Part shown: positions 24,566 to 33,778 of the stretch, one piece after another
How positions within the stretch are numbered: the first letter of the stretch is position 1
Layout of the letters: each line of letters begins with the position of its first letter
Assembly: GCA_030447245.1 (NCBI GenBank)
Contig: JAUJPG010000045.1
Coordinates: 1 to 35,063, forward strand
DNA from: Chloroflexota bacterium
Lineage (GTDB): Bacteria; Chloroflexota; UBA6077; JACCZL01
Length of the DNA: 35,063 bases
Reading direction: 5' to 3'
The notes under the pieces: generated by a model
Databases searched by the model: none
Seen by the model: the letters and a program-made list of their open reading frames with translations, nothing else
Told to the model about the DNA's origin: nothing
Program-made: the position numbers and the translations under genes

Positions 24566-24582
24566 TGCGTCAAGTATACTTC
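24566..24582 (-). promoter_or_regulatory. Candidate -10/operator palindrome of the zinc-finger-integrase pair
   Basis: The perfect palindrome AAGTATACTT (24572-24581) contains TATACT on the minus strand at 24578-24573. This is a good -10 box that would start transcription ~15 bases before the zinc-finger ATG. No -35 match was found at 16-18 bp. The palindrome may instead be an operator. Confidence 0.35.
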
Positions 24583-24706
24583 AAGAGCTCTCGACGTTGG
24601 TACCTGAGCCGAACGCTGCTGGGCGACACGGCGGCGTCTTTGCCAAGCGAGGGTTGGCTTGGGCGCACGAGGTGGCTCGACCTCAGCGGGGGCGGATGAG
24701 GGTGAG

Positions 24707-25278
24707 ATGAGCGAGCTTGGTGGGTCGGCCTGGCGGTACCTGGCCCAGGGTGCCTGCACGCTCTGTGGCGGCAGTGTGACCAGCGAGTGTCCTGGCGAGT
24801 GCCGCTTGTGCGGAGCTCTGGCCTGTCCGTACTGCCGGTCGACGGTACTGCTCAGCCACGGTGCAGCGATCGGCGGATGCGAGCACCTGCTGTCGGTCAG
24901 TCGGACGGACAGGCGGAAGCGCACAACGACTTCTTTGGCTTCGACGTGGAGCCTCCGTTCATCGAAGTCAACGACGACGCGGAGCTGGAGGATGAGGGCG
25001 AGACTGGTCCGACGCGCAGAAGGTTGCGACGTTCGGCGATCTCCGCCCGCTGCTGGTGGCCTACGAGGACTGGGAGGGGCTCTGGCGGCCCCCGTGGGAG
25101 TACCTGCTGTTCGTCGAGTGCGTCGAGCGATTGTCGGTCCCGGTCCAGGATTTCTACTGGGACGACCGTCAATTCCACTTCGCCGCAGACGGCGAGGCCG
25201 CCAGGCGCGGATCACCGAGATCATCACCAGGCTCACCGAGGGTTCGAGCGGCTCGCGATGATGGAGCCCGAAGGATAG
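24707..25278 (+). pseudogene. Uncharacterised Cys-rich/acidic protein with four frameshifts
   Basis: Joining three frames gives a coherent ~191-residue protein from ATG 24707. It begins with a cysteine cluster (CTLCGG, CRLCGALACPYC), continues through an acidic stretch (HNDFFGFDVEPPFIEVNDD), a Trp/Phe-rich core (YEDWEGLWRPPWEYLLFVEC, then VQDFYWDDRQFHF) and ends ARITEIITRLTEG plus FERLAMMEPEG. Breaks fall near 24895, 25001, 25191 and 25240. One added base in a G or C run repairs each. No in-frame stop other than those caused by the shifts interrupts the conserved text, so the decay is recent or the shifts are sequence errors. I recognise no family. It lies divergent to the integrase pair, probably as cargo of the island. 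Confidence 0.5.
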
Positions 25279-26038
25279 ATCGGGGGCCAGGGTCAGACAT
25301 CACGGTTGCGCGTGATCCTTGTGTGACCAGCGTAGGTGCAGGTGACCGCGAGTGCTGACCCCCAGCCACCTGGCGCGGGATGGTCGCAGAGGGCTCCGTC
25401 GTTGACGGCAGCCGCCCGGCGTGCGGGCCTTGGATCGCGGTCACCCCTACTGACAAGCCGATTCTGTGGCCAAAGTCTCGCGGCCACCACAGCAGAGGGA
25501 GGGGGGACATCTACCCCCTTGAACAAGGGCGCAACCGCGCACCCCTCGAGTGCCCATGGTTGGACCGTGGCTCAGTACGTTGCCAAGAACAAGGTGCTGC
25601 CTCGGTTACAGTCGAGAGTCAGCCTGGTGCTCCTAGCGCACCATCGCTCGCCCGGCCCGGCGCGTTGGTCGCCGGACGGCTACGAGGCCCGGTCTCGTGG
25701 TCCAACCCCAGGACGAGGTCTGGACGCGCGTGTGCGACCCACATGGCTCGTTGACTTGCGACAGGAGTTGACTCCGAGCGCGTGCTCCCTCGGGCGCGTG
25801 GTGGATGCGTGAAGCGACGGGAAGCAGCAGTACAAGATGGAAACGCCGTCACGGCACCCCTGAGTACGTCTGCAGCACCTTGTGGCATGGCCATCCGCCA
25901 TCGCGGGCCGATCTAGAGGCAAACGTGGCCGGCGTCAGACAAGCTCCGAGAATGGGTGGTCGGTATTGCACACCAGGAGTCCATAATGGGCCTGGCACGA
26001 CCGCCGAGCCGCCGTGCTCGGCGGAGATGGTGAGGGGG
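25279..26038. other. 760-bp stretch without a supportable gene
   Basis: Several overlapping frames of 90-160 codons exist on both strands, but none has a convincing start, family resemblance or steady coding pattern. Two hairpins are visible. A composite inverted repeat at 25291-25328 pairs GGTCA with TGACC and ATCACG with CGTGAT. A second at 25501-25518 pairs a G run with a C run. CATAAT at 25982-25987 could be a -10 box for hsdM, but no -35 fits. Given the frameshifts on both sides, a badly broken gene could be hidden here. Confidence 0.5.
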
Positions 26039-28119
26039 ATGGCGGCGACCAACTTCGGAGAGAAGGTCGGCTTCATCTGGAGCGTGGCAGACCTGCTGCG
26101 CGGCCCGTACAAGCCGTCGCAGTACGGCGACGTGATGTTGCCGATGACCGTCCTGCGACGCCTGGATTGTGTGCTGGAGAGCAAGCCCCGCGTCCTTGAG
26201 AGGCTCGACCGCCTGGAAGGCGGGCCAATCAAAGACCTGGAGCCGATCCTCAATCGGGTGGTGGGGCAGCAGTTTCACACCACAAGCCGCCTGGACCTCA
26301 AGAAGATCGCCGGCGACCCGAACGGCGCGGCAGCCAACCTGACGCTTTATGTTCGGAGCTTCTCGTCCAAGGCCCGAGAGATCCTCGACTACTTCGGCTT
26401 CGAAAAGAGAGATCGCCAAGCTGGAGCAGCAAGACCGCCTGTACCAGGTGGTCAGACGGTTCTGCGAGATCGACCTGCACCCCGACGTGGTGGACAACCA
26501 CGAGATGGGGACGATCTTCGAGGAGTTGATCCGTCGGTTCAGCGAGCAGGCAAACGAGGAGAGCGGCGACCACTTCACACCCCGTGAGGTGATCCGCCTG
26601 ATGGTCAACCTGCTGTTCGCCCCGGACGCGGAGGTGCTCACAAGGCAAGGGATCGTCAGGACGCTGTTCGACCCGGCCTGCGGGGCCCGGCGGGATGCTG
26701 TCGGTGGCCGACGAGCACCTCCGTGGACTCAATCCTGACGCGCGGCTGATCCTGTTTGGCCAGGAGTACAACGAGCAGTCCTACGCGATCTGCGGCTCGG
26801 ACATGCTGATCAAGGGCCAGAACCTCGACAACATCGTCTACGGCGACAGCTTCACGCGCGACGGCCACGCCGGCCGTCACTTCGACTACCTGCTGGCCAA
26901 CCCCCCGTTCGGCGTCGAGTGGAAGCCCCAGGCCGACTTCATCAAGCGGGAGCACGATACCCTCGGACCGCGCGGGCGCTTCGGGGCTGGGCTGCCGCGG
27001 ATCAACGACGGGTCGTTCCTGTTCCTGCAGCACATGATCTCGAAGATGAAGCCCGTCGCCAGAGAAGGCGTGGACGGGCAGACGATCCGCGAGATGGGTG
27101 GCTCGCGGATCGCGATCGTCTTCAACGGGTCACCCCTGTTCACTGGCGACGCCGGTTCCGGCGAGAGCAACATCCGTCGCTGGATCATCGAAAACGACTG
27201 GCTCGACGCGATCGTGGCGATGCCGGACCAGCTGTTCTACAACACCGGCATCTCGACCTATCTCTGGATCGTGACGAACCGCAAGCCATCGGAGCGGCGG
27301 GGCAAGGTCCAGCTGATCAACGCGGCTGACCAACATCGGAAAATGCGGCGGAGCCTGGGCCAGAAGCGAAACGAGATCACGGATGACCAGGTCACCGAGA
27401 TCGTGCGCCTCTACAACGAGTTTGCCGAGGGCGAGCGGGTGCGGATCTTCGACAATGCCGATTTTGGCTACCGCAAGATCACCGTCGAGCGGCCACTCCG
27501 CCTGAACTTCGCGGTGACCGAGGAGCGCCGGGCGAGGCTGTGGGAGCAGGCGGCGTTCCTGAACCTCGGCGGCACGGTTAGGGAACGACGACGAGAGGCG
27601 GCGGTAGCGGACGGAGCCGGCGACCACGCACCGAATGACGACCAGGCGGCGCTCCTGGCGATCCTCCGAGGTCTGCCGCCAACGCTCTGGAAGGACCACG
27701 CCGAGTTCGCCAGCGCACTCGACGGAGCGGCGCGGGCGGCAAGGCTGACCCTGTCTACGCCGCTGAAGAAGGCGATTCTGGCCGCGCTCGGGGAGCGCGA
27801 CGAGACAGCCGAGATCTGCCGGAATAGTAACGGGCACCCCGAGGCAGATCCCGACCTGCGCGACAGCGAGAACGTACCTCTCGGGGTGAATGTAGACGAG
27901 TACTTCGCGCGAGAGGTCACACCACACGTCCCGAACGCCTGGATCAATCGCGACCAGCGCGATCCGCTCGACGGCGGGGTAGGCCGCGTGGGCTACGAGA
28001 TCAGCTTCAACCGCTACTTCTATCACTACCAGCCACCGCGACCGCTGGAGGCGATCGAAGCCGATCTCAAGGTCCTAGAGCGGGAGATCCTCAACCTACT
28101 CCAGGAGGTAGCAGGGTGA
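26039..28119 (+). pseudogene. hsdM: Type I restriction-modification methyltransferase subunit, two frameshifts
   Basis: The N-terminus (NFGEKVGFIWSVADLLRG) starts at ATG 26039, behind GTGAGGGGG, and is the usual HsdM helical domain. The frame breaks in the A run at 26403-26406, where removing one A restores FGFEREIAKLE. It breaks again in the G/C run at ~26682-26688, inside the SAM-binding motif DPACGxGGM. The third frame then carries the catalytic NPPFGVEW (NPPF at 26899-26910) and the rest of the domain to TGA 28119. HsdM with HsdS methylates adenine and is also required for restriction. As written the gene is broken, and the longest intact part (26695-28119) lacks the N-terminus and half of motif I. 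The shifts may be sequencing errors, since hsdS and hsdR are intact. Confidence 0.85.
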
Positions 28120-29489
28120 GCACCGAGATCGTAGCCCCCGCAGCGGAGGCGGTGGGTGCGTTGACGGACGTGCGACGGTGGCGGCGGTACCCGGCCTACA
28201 AGAACTCAGGGAGCGAATGGTTCCGGGAGATTCCGTCAGCCTGGGACGTGCGGCGGCTAAAGTCCATCGTCAGTTCCGAGGTGGCGAAGAGCAACGGGGA
28301 GCCACGACCCTTCGTTGGTCTTGAGCACGTTGAGTCTAGCCAGGGTGCGTTGATCGCCCATTACAGTGCCGAAATGGTTAAGTCGGACCAATACCTGGAA
28401 TTTGAGCCGGCCGACATCCTGTTCGGAAAGCTCCGACCTTACTTGAGGAAATACTGGCTATCCAATTTCGCTGGCTGCTGCTCGACGGACTTCCTGGTGC
28501 TCCGACCTTCGCCCTGTATGAACACCCGATATTTGTCCTACTTGGTTGGATCTTCTGCCTTTATCGCAGCGACCGTCGCCACGTCGTGCGGAGTCAAAAT
28601 GCCTCGTACATCGTGGGATAGTTTGGCTGCCGAAAAGCTAGGCGTCCCTACCATAGAGGAACAGCGCGCAATTGTCGCACTCCTGGACTACGAGACGGCC
28701 AAGATCGACGCCCTGGTCCAGAAGAAGCGCCGGCAGATCGAGCTATTGGAAGAGAAGCGAGCGGCGCTGATCAGCCACGCTGTGACGCGGGGCCTGGATC
28801 CGAGCGCCCCGATGGAGGACTCGGGGGTGCCGTGGTTGGGGGAGGTGCCGGCGCACTGGAGGGCGCTTCGAGTACGCGACCTAGCTGAGTCGCTTCAGAC
28901 GGGGCCGTTCGGGAGTCAGCTTCATCAAGAGGACTACACGGAATGTGGCGTACCCGTCATCAATCCATCCCACCTTGTCAATGGCACGATTCTACCCGAC
29001 TCGAAATCCGCCGTTGACGAAGCGACTGCCGACCGCCTGAAGCGTCATCAACTAGCTGCGGGCGACATCGTGTTTGCTCGGCGCGGAGAGATGGGGCGAT
29101 GCGCCCTGGCAACAGAACGAGAGGCGGGCTGGATCTGTGGCACAGGCAGCCTTCGGGTGCGTCCGCGTCCAGATGTTGGCCACTCACGATTTCTGAATCG
29201 AGCCCTGTCGATCAGCAAAGTCCACGACTGGCTCACTCTGGAGTCGGTGGGCGCCACAATGGAGAACCTAAACAGTAGCATCGTCGGACGCATCCCCTTG
29301 GCCCTGCCGCCGTGGCCCGAGCAACGGGCGATTGTCGAGTACCTCGACCGAGAAGCGGCGAGAATCGACCGGCTGATAGGCAAGGTGCGGCAGCACATCG
29401 ACGTGCTGGGGGAGTACCGCACCGCGCTAATCTCGGCGGCAGTCACCGGCAAGATCGACGTGCGCGATGAGGTGGGAGGGAGGACGTAG
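28116..29489 (+). CDS. hsdS: Type I restriction-modification specificity subunit
   Basis: The 457-residue protein starts at GTG 28116, overlapping the hsdM stop by four bases. It has two target-recognition domains and two conserved helical regions. TRD1 spans ~35-180 (from WFREIPSAWDVRRLK). The central conserved helix follows (EEQRAIVALLDYETAKIDAL, ~181-225). TRD2 spans ~240-400 (from VPWLGEVPAHWRALRVRDL), then the distal helix (PEQRAIVEYLDREAARIDRL). Each TRD reads one half of a bipartite DNA site, and the helices set the spacing between halves. Parts of both TRDs are visibly richer in A/T than the conserved regions, as expected when TRDs are exchanged. The recognition sequence cannot be predicted by eye. 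Confidence 0.93.
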   Translation: MSTEIVAPAAEAVGALTDVRRWRRYPAYKNSGSEWFREIPSAWDVRRLKSIVSSEVAKSNGEPRPFVGLEHVESSQGALIAHYSAEMVKSDQYLEFEPADILFGKLRPYLRKYWLSNFAGCCSTDFLVLRPSPCMNTRYLSYLVGSSAFIAATVATSCGVKMPRTSWDSLAAEKLGVPTIEEQRAIVALLDYETAKIDALVQKKRRQIELLEEKRAALISHAVTRGLDPSAPMEDSGVPWLGEVPAHWRALRVRDLAESLQTGPFGSQLHQEDYTECGVPVINPSHLVNGTILPDSKSAVDEATADRLKRHQLAAGDIVFARRGEMGRCALATEREAGWICGTGSLRVRPRPDVGHSRFLNRALSISKVHDWLTLESVGATMENLNSSIVGRIPLALPPWPEQRAIVEYLDREAARIDRLIGKVRQHIDVLGEYRTALISAAVTGKIDVRDEVGGRT

Positions 29490-29490
29490 G

Positions 29491-32400
29491 ATGCCGGTCA
29501 GCCACAAGGAGGTGGCGTTCGAGCAGGCCATCGAAGATGCGCTGCTCGCGCGCGGGTACCACAAGGGCGACCCGGCTACCTTCGACCGCGTGCGGTGTCT
29601 GGACCCAGGCGTGCTGCTGGCGTTCGTCAAGGAAACCCAGCCAAAGATCTGGGACGTGATCCAGGGCCTGTACACGGCAAAGGCCGAGCCGATGCTGCTT
29701 GACGACCTCGGTAAGGCGATTGACGGGCGTGGGCTCCTGGACGTGCTGCGCCATGGGTTCAAGTGCACGGGCAAGCTCGTGCGCGTGGCGTACTTCCAGC
29801 CTGCCAGCGGGCTCAACCCCGAGACCGAGAGGCTGTACGCGGCCAACCGCCTGACGGTCACGCGCCAGCTGCACTACAGCACCAGCGATGCGGGCAAGTC
29901 GCTCGACCTGGTGCTGAGCCTGAACGGCCTGCCGCCGGTGACGGCAGAATTGAAGCACCCGCTGAGCGGCCAGACGTTCGAGCACGCCATGCGCCAGTAC
30001 AGAACCGACCGCGACCCGCGCGAGCCGATCTTCCGCTTCAAGCGCGGGGCACTGGTCCACTTTGCCGTCGATTCCGACCAGGCAGCGATGACCACCCGTC
30101 TGGAACGTACGGCGACGCGGTTTCTGCCGTTCAACCGCGGTGATGGTACTGCGGCCGGCAACCCGCCGAATCCTGGCGGCTACAAAACGGCGTACCTCTG
30201 GGAGCAGGTCTGGGCGCGTGACAGCTTGCTCGACATCCTGGCGCGGTTTGTTCACCTGGAAGTCACCGAGCGGATGATCGGTGGCAAGAAGGTTACCTCG
30301 GAGGCGCTGATCTTTCCGCGCTACCACCAGCTGGACGTGGTCCGAAAGCTCGAAGCCGACGCGCGAGCGAGCGGGGCTGGTCAGAACTACCTGGTCCAGC
30401 ACTCGGCGGGTAGTGGCAAGAGCAACTCGATCGCCTGGCTGGCGCATCGGCTGGCGAGCCTGCACGACGACGAGGACCGCAAGGTGTTCGACTCGGTGGT
30501 GGTCGTGACCGACCGACGGGTGCTGGACCGCCAGCTCCAGGACACGATCTACCAGATCGAGCATCGGAGCGGGGTGGTCGAGAAGATCGACCTGAACTCG
30601 GCCCAGCTTGCGGCGGCCCTGCAGTCCGGCACCCCGATCGTGATCACGACGCTGCAGAAGTTCCCGTTCGTGACCGAGCACGTGGGTGGGCTGCCAGGTC
30701 GGACGTACGCCGTGATCGTCGACGAGGCCCATAGCTCCCAGTCTGGCGAGGCGGCAACCGAACTTCGAGGAGTGCTGGCCGGCGAGGCGATCGCCCAGGC
30801 CGCGCGCGTGCAGGCTGAGGCCGAGGGACTGGCCGACTACGAGGAGGAGATCCTCAAAGCGATGGCCCGGCACGGCAAGCAGCCGAACCTGAGCTTCTTC
30901 GCCTTCACGGCCACGCCGAAGTACAAGACGCTGGAGATGTTCGGGCGGAAGGGGGCGGACGGCAGGCCGGTGCCCTTCCACCTCTACAGCATGCGCCAGG
31001 CGATCGAGGAGAAGTTCATTCTCGACGTGCTGCGACACTACACGACGTACGCGACCTACGTCCGTCTGGTCAAGGCGGCTGAGGACGACCCGAGGGTACA
31101 GAAGCGGAAGGCCGCGCGGGCCCTCCGTCGCTTCATCAGGCTGCACCCGCACAACGTGGCCGAGAAGACCGAGGAGATGGTCGAGCACTTCAGTACCCAC
31201 ACGCGGCACAAGATCGGCGGACGGGCCAAAGCGATGGTGGTCACCGAGAGCCGACTGGCGGCCGTCCGCTACCGTCAGGCGATCGACGCCTACCTCCGCA
31301 AGCGGGGGTACGAAGAGATCAAGGCCCTGGTGGCGTTCTCTGGCGAGGTGACCGATCCGGACACGGGTGCGGTGTACACCGAGTCCAAGATGAACGGTGG
31401 CATCACCGAAAAGGCGCTGCCGGACGAGTTCGCGACCGATCGGTACCAGATTCTCGTGGTGGCCGAGAAGTACCAGACCGGCTTCGACCAGCCGCTCCTG
31501 CACACGATGTACGTCGACAAGCGGCTCGACGGGGTCCAGGCAGTCCAGACGCTCTCGCGCCTGAACCGAACGTGTCTCGGCAAAGAGGACACATTCGTGC
31601 TCGACTTCGTGAACTCGGCCGATGAGATCCATGAGGCGTTCCGTCCCTACTACGAGCAGCCATCGCTCGGGGAGCGGGCCGAGCCGAGCCAGCTGTACCA
31701 GCTGCAGGCTGAGCTAGATGCCGCCCAGGTGTACTACCGCCAAGAGGTAGACAACTTCGCCAGCGTGGTCTTCGCGCCGAAGGCGACGCACAGCACTGGT
31801 GACCAGGGCAAGCTGCACGCCTGGCTGGACCCGGCGGTCAGCCGATTTTCGGCACTCGACGAGGAGGCGCAGGAGGCCTTCCGCACGCGCCTTGTGGCGT
31901 TCCGCAACCTGTATGGATTCCTCTCCCAGGTGATGCCCTACCAGGACGCGGACCTTGAGAAGCTGTACGCCTTCGTCCGCCTCTTGCTCACCAAGCTACC
32001 GCGACGTGGCGCAAGCGAGGGACTCGATCTGGGCGATGAGGTCGCGCTGAAGTTCTACCGCCTGCAGAAGATCAGCGAGGGTGCGATCCAGCTGGAGCCG
32101 GGCGAAGGTGGCGAGGTGCGCGGACCGACGGCAGTGGGCACCGGCGAGACTGTGGACGAGCGGGTTGAGCTATCCACCCTGATCGAGCTTGTCAACGAAC
32201 GCTTCGGGACGGACTTCACGGCCGCAGACGAGTTGTTCTTCGAGCAGATCCGCGAGGAGGCCGTAGCGGACGAGTCACTACGCCAAGCGGCCCACGCCAA
32301 CTCCGTCGAGAACTTCCGCTACGTGTTCGACCAGACGCTGACGAACCTGTTCATCGATCGGATGGGCCAGAACCAGGAGATCTTCGCGCGTTTCATGAAC

Positions 32401-32505
32401 GACAAGCCATTCCAGCAGCTGGTGACCGAGCACCTGCTGCACGCGGTGTACGAGCAGATCACAAGCGAGACGGCGGGGGAGCCCAGCGCGATGGCAGGGC
32501 CCTAA
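29491..32505 (+). CDS. hsdR: Type I restriction-modification motor/endonuclease subunit
   Basis: The 1004-residue protein is read from ATG 29491, one base after the hsdS stop. The N-terminal nuclease domain has Asp139 and the TAELKHP motif (Glu153, Lys155) of a PD-(D/E)xK site. The SF2 translocase follows: HSAGSGKSNSIAW (Walker A, 306-311), VIVDEAH (Walker B, DEAH 411-414), FAFTATP (motif III), then motifs IV-VI ending QTLSRLNR. The C-terminal helical region contacts the methylase core. It translocates DNA with ATP and cuts far from unmethylated sites, when bound to HsdM and HsdS. No break is seen. A long minus-strand frame over the same DNA is a shadow. Confidence 0.95.
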   Translation: MPVSHKEVAFEQAIEDALLARGYHKGDPATFDRVRCLDPGVLLAFVKETQPKIWDVIQGLYTAKAEPMLLDDLGKAIDGRGLLDVLRHGFKCTGKLVRVAYFQPASGLNPETERLYAANRLTVTRQLHYSTSDAGKSLDLVLSLNGLPPVTAELKHPLSGQTFEHAMRQYRTDRDPREPIFRFKRGALVHFAVDSDQAAMTTRLERTATRFLPFNRGDGTAAGNPPNPGGYKTAYLWEQVWARDSLLDILARFVHLEVTERMIGGKKVTSEALIFPRYHQLDVVRKLEADARASGAGQNYLVQHSAGSGKSNSIAWLAHRLASLHDDEDRKVFDSVVVVTDRRVLDRQLQDTIYQIEHRSGVVEKIDLNSAQLAAALQSGTPIVITTLQKFPFVTEHVGGLPGRTYAVIVDEAHSSQSGEAATELRGVLAGEAIAQAARVQAEAEGLADYEEEILKAMARHGKQPNLSFFAFTATPKYKTLEMFGRKGADGRPVPFHLYSMRQAIEEKFILDVLRHYTTYATYVRLVKAAEDDPRVQKRKAARALRRFIRLHPHNVAEKTEEMVEHFSTHTRHKIGGRAKAMVVTESRLAAVRYRQAIDAYLRKRGYEEIKALVAFSGEVTDPDTGAVYTESKMNGGITEKALPDEFATDRYQILVVAEKYQTGFDQPLLHTMYVDKRLDGVQAVQTLSRLNRTCLGKEDTFVLDFVNSADEIHEAFRPYYEQPSLGERAEPSQLYQLQAELDAAQVYYRQEVDNFASVVFAPKATHSTGDQGKLHAWLDPAVSRFSALDEEAQEAFRTRLVAFRNLYGFLSQVMPYQDADLEKLYAFVRLLLTKLPRRGASEGLDLGDEVALKFYRLQKISEGAIQLEPGEGGEVRGPTAVGTGETVDERVELSTLIELVNERFGTDFTAADELFFEQIREEAVADESLRQAAHANSVENFRYVFDQTLTNLFIDRMGQNQEIFARFMNDKPFQQLVTEHLLHAVYEQITSETAGEPSAMAGP

Positions 32506-32627
32506 CCGCCGGCACTCGGGGTCGGCGGCTTCCGGATCTGATCGACCAACATGACCAGCACCGAGTCCTACGGTGCCATCGGAGTGCCCCCGTCGGTTGG
32601 GCGTGGCAGGCAGTTGGTACAGGGGAC

Positions 32628-32651
32628 ACGGCGCCGAGTACTCGGCGCCGT
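32628..32651. promoter_or_regulatory. Perfect 24-bp palindrome between hsdR and the HEPN genes
   Basis: ACGGCGCCGAGT is followed directly by its exact reverse complement, with no spacer. It contains GGCGCC twice and AGTACT at the centre. It is too symmetric to be chance and has no T-run, so it is either an operator for a dimeric regulator of the downstream genes or a cruciform/transcription stop after hsdR. It lies 33 bases before the GTG start. Confidence 0.6.
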
Positions 32652-32684
32652 CGTCACTGAGAACCGAGTTTCGGTTAGCGGATC

Positions 32685-33731
32685 GTGAACGAGCTGAAGA
32701 TCAGCATACTTCGAGCCCAGGCCCTGGAGATCTATCAGGAACTCCGGGCCATCCTCATCCTCACGCGCAACTACCATGAGCGGGACGAGAGGGACTTCGG
32801 GGCGATACAGCAATGGGCTTCGATTGCGGGTGTCGCAGAACTTCGTGGCGCCATTAGAGTCGGGTGCAGCACGGTCGCTCGACTTCGCCGCGAGTACGGC
32901 ATCACGGCGACGGGTCGCCATCTCATCGAAATAGCACAACTCCTAGAGGCCTCTCCCGAGAGGACCGCCTACATACCGAAACCGTCGCTGCGCGAGATGG
33001 TCAAGAATTACGGCAGGGCGCTCCCGGTCTTCGACGGGATGCCCGAGCACGTCCGCATCGCGCTGACGGCACGTCCATTCGCGTCCCCTCCGCAGGCATA
33101 TGAATGGAGGGCCGTAGAGTCAACCCTCTACGAAGACATGTGCGCCCTCTTCAATCTTGCGCACGACGTCCACGTGCAGAAGCTCGCTCATGGCAGGCCA
33201 AAGAGCGTCATCAAGCGCTCATATGCACTGAATCGAGCCACCGTCACGGCCTCGTTTTACTTCGTTGAGTCGTACCTGAACGGTGTGGCATTCGACCAAC
33301 TGGTAACCGAGTCGGAGTCACTCTCCGACAAGCAAAAGGATCTGCTGGCCGAGTTCGACTTCGACAACGGCAGGATCAAGTTCGTTACGTTCCGAGACAA
33401 GGCGGTCAAGTACACGCAGATCGCCTCCAAGCAGCCGTTCCCTCCGATCGACGAGAACAACTGCCCAGAACTGAAGTTCCTGGTCGAGACCGCCAAAGAG
33501 TTGCGCGATGCGATCGTGCACGCCTCTCCGCTCCCGGACTGGCAGATGCGGGACTATCGAAAGGAGGATCGACTCTACGCAGTCGAGTTCGAAGTGGTCG
33601 AGGAGGTAGTCGACAACGCGATTCGGCTCGTGCGCAGGATAGAAAACACTATTCGGGGTCACGGCCGGCTGTTGTACTGGGTTTCTGATCGCGGGCCGGA
33701 CGGGCTATTCCCTGAGCACGTCTTTGACTGA
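32685..33731 (+). CDS. HEPN-domain protein, candidate RNase effector
   Basis: The 348-residue protein starts at GTG 32685; no strong ribosome-binding site is seen, but the next Met is far inside. Residues 1-140 are mixed alpha/beta with no recognised family. Residues ~175-325 look like an HEPN helical bundle: the long helix RATVTASFYFVESYLNGVAF, a charged loop, then FLVETAKELRDAIVHASP, which holds the Rx4H motif (Arg274, His279) used by HEPN RNases. HEPN proteins are frequent toxins and phage-defence nucleases. No signal peptide is present. Codon third positions are visibly less G/C-biased than in the chromosomal genes, consistent with transfer. It is followed after 47 bp by a second HEPN gene on the same strand. 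Family call moderate; activity inferred. Confidence 0.65.
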   Translation: MNELKISILRAQALEIYQELRAILILTRNYHERDERDFGAIQQWASIAGVAELRGAIRVGCSTVARLRREYGITATGRHLIEIAQLLEASPERTAYIPKPSLREMVKNYGRALPVFDGMPEHVRIALTARPFASPPQAYEWRAVESTLYEDMCALFNLAHDVHVQKLAHGRPKSVIKRSYALNRATVTASFYFVESYLNGVAFDQLVTESESLSDKQKDLLAEFDFDNGRIKFVTFRDKAVKYTQIASKQPFPPIDENNCPELKFLVETAKELRDAIVHASPLPDWQMRDYRKEDRLYAVEFEVVEEVVDNAIRLVRRIENTIRGHGRLLYWVSDRGPDGLFPEHVFD

Positions 33732-33778
33732 TGGACGGTCCCGGCTAGAAATGCGCGGACGCCGCGAAGGAGTAGCTA

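Noticed and set aside
24004..25236. 410-codon minus-strand frame extending upstream of the integrase
   Set aside because: Only the last ~100 codons resemble integrase. The start at ATG 24315 overlaps the zinc-finger stop, and the upstream part is antisense to the Cys-rich gene.
25805..26038. Extension of hsdM upstream of ATG 26039
   Set aside because: The open frame upstream has no HsdM similarity, while NFGEKVGFIWSVADLLRG right after 26039 is the normal HsdM beginning.
29443..31632. 729-codon minus-strand frame opposite hsdR
   Set aside because: It lies wholly over hsdS/hsdR coding sequence, has no family resemblance and is rich in His, Arg and Val as expected of an antisense frame of high-GC DNA.
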